The position numbers were made by a program, and so were the translations under genes. This document shows positions 1 to 7,471 of a DNA stretch of 15,858 nucleotides, piece by piece (within the stretch, counting starts at the first letter, position 1; every line of letters begins with the position of its first letter). The notes beneath the pieces were generated by a model. It was given only the letters and a program-made list of their open reading frames with translations. It ran no database searches and was not told the DNA's origin. This DNA is from Malikia sp041190985 (GTDB lineage Bacteria > Pseudomonadota > Gammaproteobacteria > Burkholderiales > Burkholderiaceae_C). The DNA lies in NCBI GenBank assembly GCA_041190985.1, contig JBEEPT010000275.1:1-15858 (forward strand). The letters are read 5' to 3'.

Positions 1-142
1 CGGCTTCCAGCTGCAGGCTGGCGTGGCGCGCGTCGGCGTCATCGGTCAGCAGCTCGCGCAGGTGCGGCAGCGCGCCGTCGGCCAGCGCCTGCAGCCGCTT
101 CCAGGCGGCGCGTTCTTGGGGCGGGGTGAAGCGGGCAGTCAT
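1..142 (-). CDS. pgi: Glucose-6-phosphate isomerase, N-terminal fragment (cut by window edge)
   Basis: Only the first 47 codons are visible. They begin at an ATG at 142 preceded by a good ribosome binding site (AGGAG, about 7 nt upstream). The fragment has the amphipathic N-terminal pattern of phosphoglucose isomerases: an early Trp (residue 14), then a Leu-Arg-Glu-Leu-Leu stretch followed by an Asp-Asp loop (about residues 28-35). The family interconverts fructose-6-phosphate and glucose-6-phosphate in the cytoplasm. The gene follows eda by 22 bp on the same strand, so it is probably the last visible member of the zwf operon. Here it would feed fructose-derived F6P into Zwf. Identity rests on a short, weakly conserved segment plus context; catalytic residues lie outside the window. 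Confidence 0.7.
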   Translation of the reverse strand, partial: MTARFTPPQERAAWKRLQALADGALPHLRELLTDDADARHASLQLEA

Positions 143-164
143 GGTTTGTCTCCTCTTGGCCGGT

Positions 165-812
165 TCAGCGCCTAGCGGGCACCGCTGCGGCGGCTTCGGT
201 GGCCTCGCGGGCCAGGCGGGTGATCTGCGCCCAGTCCCCGGCCGCGACCGCCGCGGCGGGCGTCAGCCAGGAGCCGCCGACCATGGCGACGTTGGGCAGG
301 AGCAGGAAGCTGGCGAGGTTGGCGAGCGAGACGCCGCCAGTGGGGCAGAAGCGCAGCTCGGGCAGCGGTCCACCCCAGGCCTTGAGCACCTCGACGCCGC
401 CGAGCTGGGCGGCCGGGAAGCACTTGAGCAGGCCGAAGCCGGCGTCGCGTGCGGCCATGGCCTCGGTCGGGGTGGCGACGCCCGGCACGAAGGGCAGGTT
501 GGCGGCACGCACGGCCGACAGCAGCGCCGGCGTGCAGCCTGGCGAGAGTCCGAAGCGGGCGCCGGCGGCTTGCACCTGGGCCACCTCGGCGGCGCGGGTG
601 ATGGTGCCGGCGCCGACCTGCATCTCGGGCACGGCGCGCGCCACGGCCTCGATCGCGGCCAGCGCCGCATCGCTGCGCAGCGTGATTTCCATCACGTCGA
701 TGCCGCCTGCGAGCAGCGCCTCGGCCATGGGGACGGCCTGCGCGGCGTCGGCGATGACGACGACCGGGACGATGCGGGACTTGAACTGGGGCAGGGGGGC
801 GGGAGGATTCAT
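165..812 (-). CDS. eda: 2-dehydro-3-deoxy-phosphogluconate (KDPG) aldolase
   Basis: 215 aa, the usual length for bacterial KDPG aldolases. The enzyme splits KDPG into pyruvate and glyceraldehyde-3-phosphate, the last step of the Entner-Doudoroff pathway, in the cytoplasm. Visible family landmarks are the general acid/base Glu in GGIDVMEITLR (E42, with R46), the GAGT loop (67-70), the SPGCTP phosphate-binding segment (90-95), and the Schiff-base lysine in LLKCFPAAQLGG (K130). The last has Cys where many homologues have Phe, a conservative family variation. It sits 44 bp after edd on the same strand and 22 bp before pgi, in the order edd-eda-pgi. The ATG at 812 has only a weak AAGAG Shine-Dalgarno, so translation may depend on the upstream message. 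No truncation or frameshift is seen. Confidence 0.96.
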   Translation of the reverse strand: MNPPAPLPQFKSRIVPVVVIADAAQAVPMAEALLAGGIDVMEITLRSDAALAAIEAVARAVPEMQVGAGTITRAAEVAQVQAAGARFGLSPGCTPALLSAVRAANLPFVPGVATPTEAMAARDAGFGLLKCFPAAQLGGVEVLKAWGGPLPELRFCPTGGVSLANLASFLLLPNVAMVGGSWLTPAAAVAAGDWAQITRLAREATEAAAAVPARR

Positions 813-856
813 GGATCGCTCTTGGGGCTTAGGGGGTCAATGAGGAGTAGGCGGTT

Positions 857-2704
<1,848 letters not shown>

Positions 2705-2732
2705 GGGGCGTTTCGCTTTCGGAATTCTGAAA

Positions 2733-3482
2733 TCAGGGAGCGAGCCAGACCTGCACCGGGCGCGCGGCGCGGTGCAGGACCAGCGAGATCGGGGCGTCGG
2801 CGCTCGCGCCGCGGCAGGCCTGCTCGAACACGGCCCGCTTGCGCGCCCCGGTGAGCGGCAGGAAGATGGTCCCGGCGTCCAGCAGCGTCGGCAGCGTCAG
2901 GGTCAGGCGCGCGTGCGGGGCGGTGGCCGGCCGCACCCATGCCACGGATTCGCTCGATTGCAGCGCCGCGTCCAGGCCTGGCGCGGCGGGGAACAGCGAA
3001 GCGGTGTGCGCGTCCTCGCCCATGCCCAGCACCAGCACGTCGATCGGCCAGGGCAGGGTGGCGAGGCGTGCGTTGGCGGCGGCGGCCAGCGCGTCGAGCC
3101 CGGCATCAGGCCAGCCGGTGCTGTCGCCGGCCGGCAGCTGCCCGAAGAAGGGCGCCCAGCGCGCGGCCGCGGCGCGGCCCTGCAGCAGGTGGGCGCGCAC
3201 CAGCGCGGAGTTGCTGTCGGCGTGCTCCAGCGGCACGCAGCGCTCGTCGGCCAGCAGCACGGTGACCTGGTCCCAGGCCAGGTCCTGCTCGCGCAGCGCG
3301 GCGAACAGCGCCAGCGGCGACTTGCCGCCCGAGACCGCCAGCACGGCCTGGCCGCGCGCGGCGAGCGCGCGGCGCAGCGCGGCGGCGATCGCCACGGCCA
3401 GTTCGCTGGCCAGCGTGGCGGCGTCGGCGAATTCGCGCCGGCTAGTCACGGATGCGGCAGCGTGGAATCCAGGCTCGGCCAT
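2733..3482 (-). CDS. pgl: 6-phosphogluconolactonase (DevB/SOL type)
   Basis: 249 aa from the ATG at 3482. It hydrolyses 6-phosphogluconolactone, the product of Zwf, to 6-phosphogluconate. The glucosamine-6-phosphate isomerase/lactonase fold is recognised by SGGKSP (about 51-56), the LLADERCVPLEHADSN segment with the conserved Asp-Glu-Arg, and GMGEDAHTASLFP. The last has Ala in place of the more usual Gly before His, which is unusual but conservative. Translation is coupled to zwf: the zwf TGA (3487-3489) is followed after one base by GTG (3485) and then ATG (3482). GAGGAG in the end of zwf can serve either start, 7 or 10 nt away. I chose the ATG; GTG would add one residue. Confidence 0.94.
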   Translation of the reverse strand: MAEPGFHAAASVTSRREFADAATLASELAVAIAAALRRALAARGQAVLAVSGGKSPLALFAALREQDLAWDQVTVLLADERCVPLEHADSNSALVRAHLLQGRAAAARWAPFFGQLPAGDSTGWPDAGLDALAAAANARLATLPWPIDVLVLGMGEDAHTASLFPAAPGLDAALQSSESVAWVRPATAPHARLTLTLPTLLDAGTIFLPLTGARKRAVFEQACRGASADAPISLVLHRAARPVQVWLAP

Positions 3483-3486
3483 CACT

Positions 3487-4950
3487 TCACTGCTCCTCGG
3501 CCCAGACCGCGTTCTCGCGCGCCACCAGCGCCGACGATGCGGCCGGGCCCCAGCTGCCCGCCGGGTAGGGGCGCGGCTTGTCGCCGAGCAGCTTCCAGCC
3601 GTCCAGGATCGGGTCGGCCCATTTCCAGGCGGCCTCGAGCTCGTCGCGGCGCATGAAGTGGGTCAGGCGACCCTTGATGACGTCGATCAGCAGGCGCTCG
3701 TAGGCCTCGGCGCGACGCTCCGAGAAGGCCGACTGCAGGTCCAGGTTGAGGAAGACCGGGCGCATCTTCATGCCGGAGCCAGGCTCCTTGGCCATCATCT
3801 GCAGCTGGATCGATTCCTCGGGCTGCAGCGTGATGACGAGGCGGTTGGGGTGCGAGGCGGCGGCCTGGCCCGAGAAGATCGAGAACGCGGGCTCGGCGAA
3901 GTCGATGATGATCTCGGAATGGCGCGTCTGCATGCGCTTGCCGGTGCGCAGGAAGAAGGGCACCCCGGCCCAGCGCGCATTGTTGATCTGGGCGCGGATC
4001 GCGACGAAGGTCTCGGTGCGGCTGTCCTCGGGCACGCCGTCTTCCTGCATGTAGCCCTTGACCTTCTCGCCTTCGACCACGCCTTCGGTGTACTGGCCGC
4101 GCACCGTGTCGCGCTTGAGGTCGGTCAGGTCGAGCTTGCGCAGCGAGCGCAGCACCTTGAGCTTCTCGTCGCGCACGTCGTCGGGGTCGAGCGAGATCGG
4201 CGCCTCCATCGCGACGATGCACAGCAGCTGCAGCAGGTGGTTCTGCACCATGTCGCGCATCGCCCCGGCGTTGTCGTAGAAGCCGGCGCGGGTGCCGACA
4301 CCGACGGTCTCGGCGGCGGTGATCTGCACGCTCTTGATGTAGGGCGCGCGCCACAGCGGCTCGAAGATTGCGTTGCCGAAGCGCAGCACCATCAGGTTCT
4401 GCACCGTTTCCTTGCCCAGGTAGTGGTCGATGCGGTAGATCTGGCTTTCCTTGAAGTGGCGCGCCACGTCCTCGTTGATCGCCTGCGCCGAGGCCAGGTC
4501 GTGGCCCAGCGGCTTTTCCAGCACCACGCGCGACTGCGCGTCGACCAGGCCGGCTTGGTCGAGATGGGCGGTGATCTTGCTGAACAGGCTGGGCGCGGTG
4601 GCCAGGTAGAACACCTTGGTCGAGCCCTCCAGGCAGGCGGCGGCCAGGTCGGCGTAGCCCTCGGCGACGGTGGCGTCCAGGCTCACGAAGGCCAGCCGCT
4701 GCAGGAAACCCCTCCAGGCCTGCTCCTGCAGTTCGTCGGCCTTCACGTAGGCGCGCGAGGTCTTGTCGATGAAGGCGACGTACTGCTCGGTGCTCCAGTT
4801 GTTGCGGCCCACGCCCAGGATGCGGCAGTTCTCCGGCAGCCGCCCGTGCAGGTGCGCCATGTAGAGGGCCGGCAGAAGCTTGCGCCAGGACAGGTCGCCT
4901 GCGCCGCCGAAGATGACGATGTCCAAGGGAGGGTTGACAGCAGAGTTCAT
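3487..4950 (-). CDS. zwf: Glucose-6-phosphate 1-dehydrogenase
   Basis: 487 aa, normal for bacterial G6PDH. It oxidises glucose-6-phosphate to 6-phosphogluconolactone and makes NAD(P)H, giving entry to the Entner-Doudoroff and pentose phosphate routes. Visible motifs are the N-terminal Rossmann loop GGAGDLSWRK (15-24, with Ala where many homologues have Ser), EKPLG (145-149), the family signature RIDHYLGKE (173-181), and the catalytic-base His in NAGAMRDMVQNH (H238, which I align with H240 of the Leuconostoc enzyme). It is the first gene of the zwf-pgl-edd-eda-pgi run. The ATG at 4950 lacks an obvious Shine-Dalgarno. A perfect palindrome centred 28 bp upstream (4972-4984) is a strong operator candidate. 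The sugar kinase gene lies 64 bp upstream on the same strand, so readthrough is possible. Confidence 0.97.
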   Translation of the reverse strand: MNSAVNPPLDIVIFGGAGDLSWRKLLPALYMAHLHGRLPENCRILGVGRNNWSTEQYVAFIDKTSRAYVKADELQEQAWRGFLQRLAFVSLDATVAEGYADLAAACLEGSTKVFYLATAPSLFSKITAHLDQAGLVDAQSRVVLEKPLGHDLASAQAINEDVARHFKESQIYRIDHYLGKETVQNLMVLRFGNAIFEPLWRAPYIKSVQITAAETVGVGTRAGFYDNAGAMRDMVQNHLLQLLCIVAMEAPISLDPDDVRDEKLKVLRSLRKLDLTDLKRDTVRGQYTEGVVEGEKVKGYMQEDGVPEDSRTETFVAIRAQINNARWAGVPFFLRTGKRMQTRHSEIIIDFAEPAFSIFSGQAAASHPNRLVITLQPEESIQLQMMAKEPGSGMKMRPVFLNLDLQSAFSERRAEAYERLLIDVIKGRLTHFMRRDELEAAWKWADPILDGWKLLGDKPRPYPAGSWGPAASSALVARENAVWAEEQ

Positions 4951-4970
4951 GGGGGTTCGGTATCTGGCAA

Positions 4971-4985
4971 TGTAACTATGTTACC
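4971..4985. promoter_or_regulatory. Palindromic operator upstream of zwf, HexR-like
   Basis: GTAAC-TAT-GTTAC is a perfect 5-bp inverted repeat with a 3-bp spacer, centred at 4978, 28 bp before the zwf ATG. The segment 4971-4987 matches 4 kb-scale-distant 14621-14637 upstream of gap at 16 of 17 positions. It resembles the HexR operator of gammaproteobacteria as I remember it (about TGTAATTAAATTACA), agreeing at 11 of 15 positions with symmetric arm changes. HexR is the RpiR-family repressor/activator that responds to KDPG. The position so near the start codon suggests repression or overlap with the promoter. The regulator itself is inferred, not seen. Confidence 0.72.
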
Positions 4986-5005
4986 TAATGTTGGCGGCGC
5001 TGGAT

Positions 5006-5018
5006 GTAAGCCTGTTAC
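5006..5018. promoter_or_regulatory. Second, imperfect copy of the zwf palindrome
   Basis: GTAAG-CCT-GTTAC differs from the perfect GTAAC-N3-GTTAC form by one arm base. Its centre (5012) is 34 bp from that of the perfect site, close to three helical turns. It overlaps the TAA stop codon (5015-5017) of the kinase gene. This could be an auxiliary site for the same dimeric regulator; it could also be coincidence in a short intergenic region. Confidence 0.4.
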
Positions 5019-5944
5019 GAGATGGTTTCTTCCTGCGCCAGTTCGGCCAGCCGCGGCGGCTGGCAGCCCGCGCGGCTGCAGTTGATGGCGGCTGCCGTCA
5101 TCGCGCGGCGCAGCGTCGCCTCGATGCGCTGGGCGGCGCCTGCCGGCTGCGTGCCCCAGTCGGCCAGGCAGGAGCCCCAGAAGGTGTCGCCCGCGCCCAC
5201 CGTGTCCACCACGTCGACGCGCGGCGCCGGCGCTGTCGCCTCCTGGCCGTCGATCCAGAGGTAGGCGCCCTGCGCGCCGAAGGTGAAGGCGATGCGCTGG
5301 GCGTCGTCGCGCGCGAAGCGGCGCCGCACCGCGGCGGCGGTCTCGAGCGTGGCATCCGCGTGGCCCAGGGTGTGCAGGTCCTCGTCGCTGGCCTTGACCC
5401 AGTCGGCCAGTTCGACGGCCTGCAGCACGGCGGCGCGGTAGGCGTCCAGGTCGTCGGCGACCTTGGGCCGCAGGTTGACGTCCACGCTGATGGTCCAGCC
5501 GAGCGCGCGCGCTCCGCGCAGCACCTCCATGACCTTGAGGTGCTCGGGCGGCACCAGCATCAGCGAGCCGGTGTGCAGCACGCCCGCCGGCAGCGCTTCG
5601 AGCTGGCGCAGCACGGCGTCGGGCTGGTAGTCGCGGTCGGCGATGCCCTCGCGGTAGAAGCCGTAGCTGGGCTGGCCCTCGCGCAGCGTGACGACGGCCA
5701 GCGAGGTCGGACGGCGGCTGTCCGGGCTGAAGGGGCGCACGCCGTCGGCCAGGCACAGCGCCTTGAGGCGCTGCCCGAAGGTGTCGGTGGAGAAGGGCGA
5801 GAGATAGCCCACCTCGCCGCCTTGCAGTGCCGCGGCGCGCGCGAGGTTGAAGGGGCTGCCGCCCATGAGCGGCAGCAGGCGGCCGTCTTGCTGCGTGATG
5901 CAGTCCATGAGGGCTTCGCCGAGGATCAGGATGGGGAGCTTCAT
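5015..5944 (-). CDS. PfkB-family carbohydrate kinase, probable fructokinase
   Basis: 309 aa, the common length for bacterial fructokinases of the ribokinase/PfkB family. It probably phosphorylates fructose to fructose-6-phosphate with ATP in the cytoplasm. Visible features are an N-terminal beta strand with GEALMD (9-14), the substrate-side LMGGSPFNLARAAA segment (26-39), and the PfkB C-terminal signature DTVGAGDTFWGS with the anion-hole Gly-Ala-Gly and catalytic D253. The start ATG at 5944 has AAGGAA about 6 nt upstream. It is divergent from the fructose ABC transporter genes and codirectional with zwf, so it links uptake to the ED enzymes. Specificity for fructose is inferred from context; 2-keto-3-deoxygluconate or other sugar kinases share the fold. 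Confidence 0.85.
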   Translation of the reverse strand: MKLPILILGEALMDCITQQDGRLLPLMGGSPFNLARAAALQGGEVGYLSPFSTDTFGQRLKALCLADGVRPFSPDSRRPTSLAVVTLREGQPSYGFYREGIADRDYQPDAVLRQLEALPAGVLHTGSLMLVPPEHLKVMEVLRGARALGWTISVDVNLRPKVADDLDAYRAAVLQAVELADWVKASDEDLHTLGHADATLETAAAVRRRFARDDAQRIAFTFGAQGAYLWIDGQEATAPAPRVDVVDTVGAGDTFWGSCLADWGTQPAGAAQRIEATLRRAMTAAAINCSRAGCQPPRLAELAQEETIS

Positions 5945-5969
5945 TCAATTTCCTTGTTTTAAAGACGTT

Positions 5970-5975
5970 GTTATA
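5970..5975 (-). promoter_or_regulatory. Candidate -10 box of the kinase promoter
   Basis: TATAAC on the minus strand ends 25 nt before the kinase ATG (5944), with AAGGAA as ribosome binding site in between. The expected -35 position (about 5993-5998) reads CAACGA, far from TTGACA, and lies over the repeated 10-mer at 5988-5997. Confidence 0.45.
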
Positions 5976-6034
5976 CGCCTTGGGCCTGAGTGTCGTTGCA
6001 TGTCGCCACTGTTGGGATTAGGGAAAACACTAAA

Positions 6035-6051
6035 TAAATCCAAGTGATTTA
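6035..6051. promoter_or_regulatory. AT-rich inverted repeat, possible operator or activator site
   Basis: TAAATC-CAAGT-GATTTA is a perfect 6-bp inverted repeat with a 5-bp spacer, near the middle of the divergent region. It lies upstream of both candidate -10 boxes (about 60 bp from the kinase one and 58 bp from the frcB one), a position from which one bound protein could act on both promoters. The AT-rich arms are in keeping with known ROK (NagC/Mlc) operators, but the sequence is not a clear match to any I know. Confidence 0.4.
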
Positions 6052-6083
6052 AGAACAATTTTGGTGGATACTTGCGGCACGGC

Positions 6084-6104
6084 GGCAGGTTGTGACTACC
6101 TGCC
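6084..6104. promoter_or_regulatory. GC-rich inverted repeat overlapping the frcB promoter
   Basis: GGCAGGT-TGTGACT-ACCTGCC is a perfect 7-bp inverted repeat with a 7-bp centre. It ends 4 bp before the TATAAC -10 candidate of frcB and covers the place a -35 box would occupy. That geometry suits a repressor operator. In RNA it would also form a hairpin, but it probably lies upstream of the transcription start. Confidence 0.5.
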
Positions 6105-6108
6105 ACCG

Positions 6109-6114
6109 TATAAC
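6109..6114 (+). promoter_or_regulatory. Candidate -10 box of the frcB operon promoter
   Basis: TATAAC lies 50 nt before the frcB ATG. The hexamer 17 bp upstream (about 6086-6091) is CAGGTT, a poor -35 that falls inside the GC-rich inverted repeat at 6084-6104. Confidence 0.45.
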
Positions 6115-6164
6115 GAACGACACTCGAAACGGACCACCAACCCATCGGCACAAGAGGAGCCACC

Positions 6165-7175
6165 ATGAGTATTCGCAAATCCGCCCGCCTCGGCCTGATC
6201 GCCGCCGCTTCCCTGGCTGCCTTCGGCCTGGCGCATGCCCAGTCGCAGCCCGTGATCGGCCTGATCACCAAGACCGAGACCAACCCCTTCTTCGTCAAGA
6301 TGAAGGAAGGCGCCGACGCCGAGGCCAAGAAGCTGGGCGCCAAGCTGCTCAGTGGCGCGGGCAAGTCCGACGGCGACAACGCCGGCCAGGTCACCGCGAT
6401 GGAGAACATGATCGCTGCCGGCGCCAAGACCATCCTGATCACGCCGAGCGATTCCAAGGCCATCGTGCCCGCGATCAAGAAGGCGCGCGAGCAGGGCGTG
6501 ATGGTGATCGCCCTCGACAGCCCGACCGATCCCGAGAACGCCACCGACGCCCTGTTCGCGACCAACAACTACAAGGCCGGCGAACTGATCGGTGCCTACG
6601 CCAAGGCGGCGCTGGGCGGCAAGAAGCCCGTGATCGCGACGCTGGACCTGTTCCCCGGCCACCCGGTCGGTGCGCAGCGCCACAACGGCTTCCTCAAGGG
6701 CTACGGCCTGGCGTCCCACGACGCCAAGAACAACGAACTGGCCAAGCCGGCCGAGGTGGTCTGCATGTCCGACAGCTACGGCGACCGCGCCAAGGGCCAG
6801 ACCGGCATGGAGAACTGCCTGCAGAAGAACCCGGCCATCAACCTGGTCTACACCATCAACGAGCCGGCCGCCGCGGGCGCCTACAACGCCCTGAAGGCCG
6901 CCGGCAAGGAGAAGGACGTGGTCATCGTGTCGGTCGACGGCGGCTGTGCCGGCGTGGCCGACGTGGGCAAGGGCGTGATCGCCGCGACCAGCCAGCAGTA
7001 CCCGCTGCGCATGGCCGCGATGGGCGTGGCCGCCGGTGTCGAATACGCCAAGAGCGGCAAGAAGGTCAGCGGCTACACCGACACCGGCGTGACCCTGATC
7101 GCCGGCAAGGCGATGGCGGGTGTCGAAAGCAAGGACGTCGCCACCGGTACCCAGCTGTGCTGGGGCAACAAGTAA
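6165..7175 (+). CDS. frcB: Fructose ABC transporter, periplasmic substrate-binding protein
   Basis: 336 aa. A clear Sec signal peptide (MSIRKSARLG, a hydrophobic Ala/Leu core, AHA) predicts cleavage after A25, leaving Gln-Ser. The mature protein is a two-lobe periplasmic-binding protein of the ribose/fructose class (Peripla_BP_4). Diagnostic stretches match the Sinorhizobium FrcB sequence as I remember it: GLITKTETNPFFVKMKEGAD, ITPSDSKAIVPAIKKAREQG, NEPAAAGAYNALK and IVSVDGGCAGV. It binds the sugar in the periplasm and delivers it to FrcC. The start is fixed by GAGGAG 5-6 nt upstream. It is first in the operon, and strong hairpins follow it before frcC. Fructose is the likely ligand; rhizobial FrcB also takes ribose and mannose, so broader specificity is possible. 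Confidence 0.92.
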   Translation: MSIRKSARLGLIAAASLAAFGLAHAQSQPVIGLITKTETNPFFVKMKEGADAEAKKLGAKLLSGAGKSDGDNAGQVTAMENMIAAGAKTILITPSDSKAIVPAIKKAREQGVMVIALDSPTDPENATDALFATNNYKAGELIGAYAKAALGGKKPVIATLDLFPGHPVGAQRHNGFLKGYGLASHDAKNNELAKPAEVVCMSDSYGDRAKGQTGMENCLQKNPAINLVYTINEPAAAGAYNALKAAGKEKDVVIVSVDGGCAGVADVGKGVIAATSQQYPLRMAAMGVAAGVEYAKSGKKVSGYTDTGVTLIAGKAMAGVESKDVATGTQLCWGNK

Positions 7176-7188
7176 GCGCCGCCTGAAA

Positions 7189-7238
7189 GGCCGGCGGGCA
7201 GGCCGGGTGGACCACGGTGCGTCCGCGTCCCGCCGGCC
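7189..7238 (+). terminator. Long-stem hairpin after frcB
   Basis: GGCCGGCGGG (7189-7198) pairs perfectly with CCCGCCGGCC (7229-7238), a 10-bp all-GC stem starting 14 nt after the frcB stop. Within the 30-nt loop GGAC and GTCC can pair again. There is no T-run directly after it. This looks like a 3'-end stabilising structure for the frcB message rather than a classical terminator. Confidence 0.55.
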
Positions 7239-7263
7239 CCTGCTGGCCAAGCTGCTGATTCGG

Positions 7264-7306
7264 CCGGTCTGCCTCCTGCACCATTGATTGCGGCAGACCG
7301 GATTTT
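7264..7306 (+). terminator. Hairpin plus short T-run before frcC, likely leaky terminator
   Basis: CCGGTCTGCC (7264-7273) pairs perfectly with GGCAGACCGG (7292-7301), a 10-bp stem with an 18-nt loop, and is followed at once by ATTTTCG. The short T-run makes a partial intrinsic terminator plausible. Placed between the binding-protein gene and the permease gene, it would lower downstream expression, as is common in binding-protein-dependent systems. Confidence 0.55.
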
Positions 7307-7360
7307 CGATTCCGGGGCGGCGCGCGTCTGCGTCGCGCCCGGCCCGGACATGAGGCTGAC

Positions 7361-7471
7361 ATGAACACGACTTCCCTCAAATCCCCGCCGCTGGCCAGCG
7401 CCAGCAGCGGCCCTGATGGTTCAGGCAATATCAAGATGAACAAGACCTCCCTCAAGCTGCCCCCGATCGCC
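7361..7471 (+). repeat. Imperfect direct duplication of the frcC start region
   Basis: 7361-7396 and 7436-7471 are 36-nt direct repeats, identical at 27 of 36 positions by my count. They are offset by 75 nt (25 codons), so the frame is kept. Both copies begin ATGAACA and encode MN(T/K)TSLK(S/L)PP(L/I)A. Between them is an Ala/Ser/Gly-rich linker. The first copy has the better ribosome binding site. Confidence 0.7.

Larger units (their letters stand above)
5945..6164. promoter_or_regulatory. Divergent promoter region between the kinase gene and frcB
   Basis: These 220 bp separate two divergently transcribed genes and include a clearly AT-richer core (about 6010-6070) against a GC-rich background. 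Each side has a TATAAC hexamer placed as a -10 box. The region also holds a 6-bp AT-rich inverted repeat, a 7-bp GC-rich inverted repeat, and a 10-mer (GAGTGTCGTT at 5988-5997) whose reverse complement recurs at 6116-6125. No good -35 box is visible for either promoter, which suggests an activator or a non-consensus element. The ROK regulator encoded at the end of the transporter operon is the natural candidate to bind here. Confidence 0.75.

Noticed and set aside
2839..5085. 748-codon plus-strand open frame opposite pgl and zwf
   Set aside because: Composition is repetitive and it has no recognisable domain. Both genes beneath it have clear catalytic motifs on the other strand.
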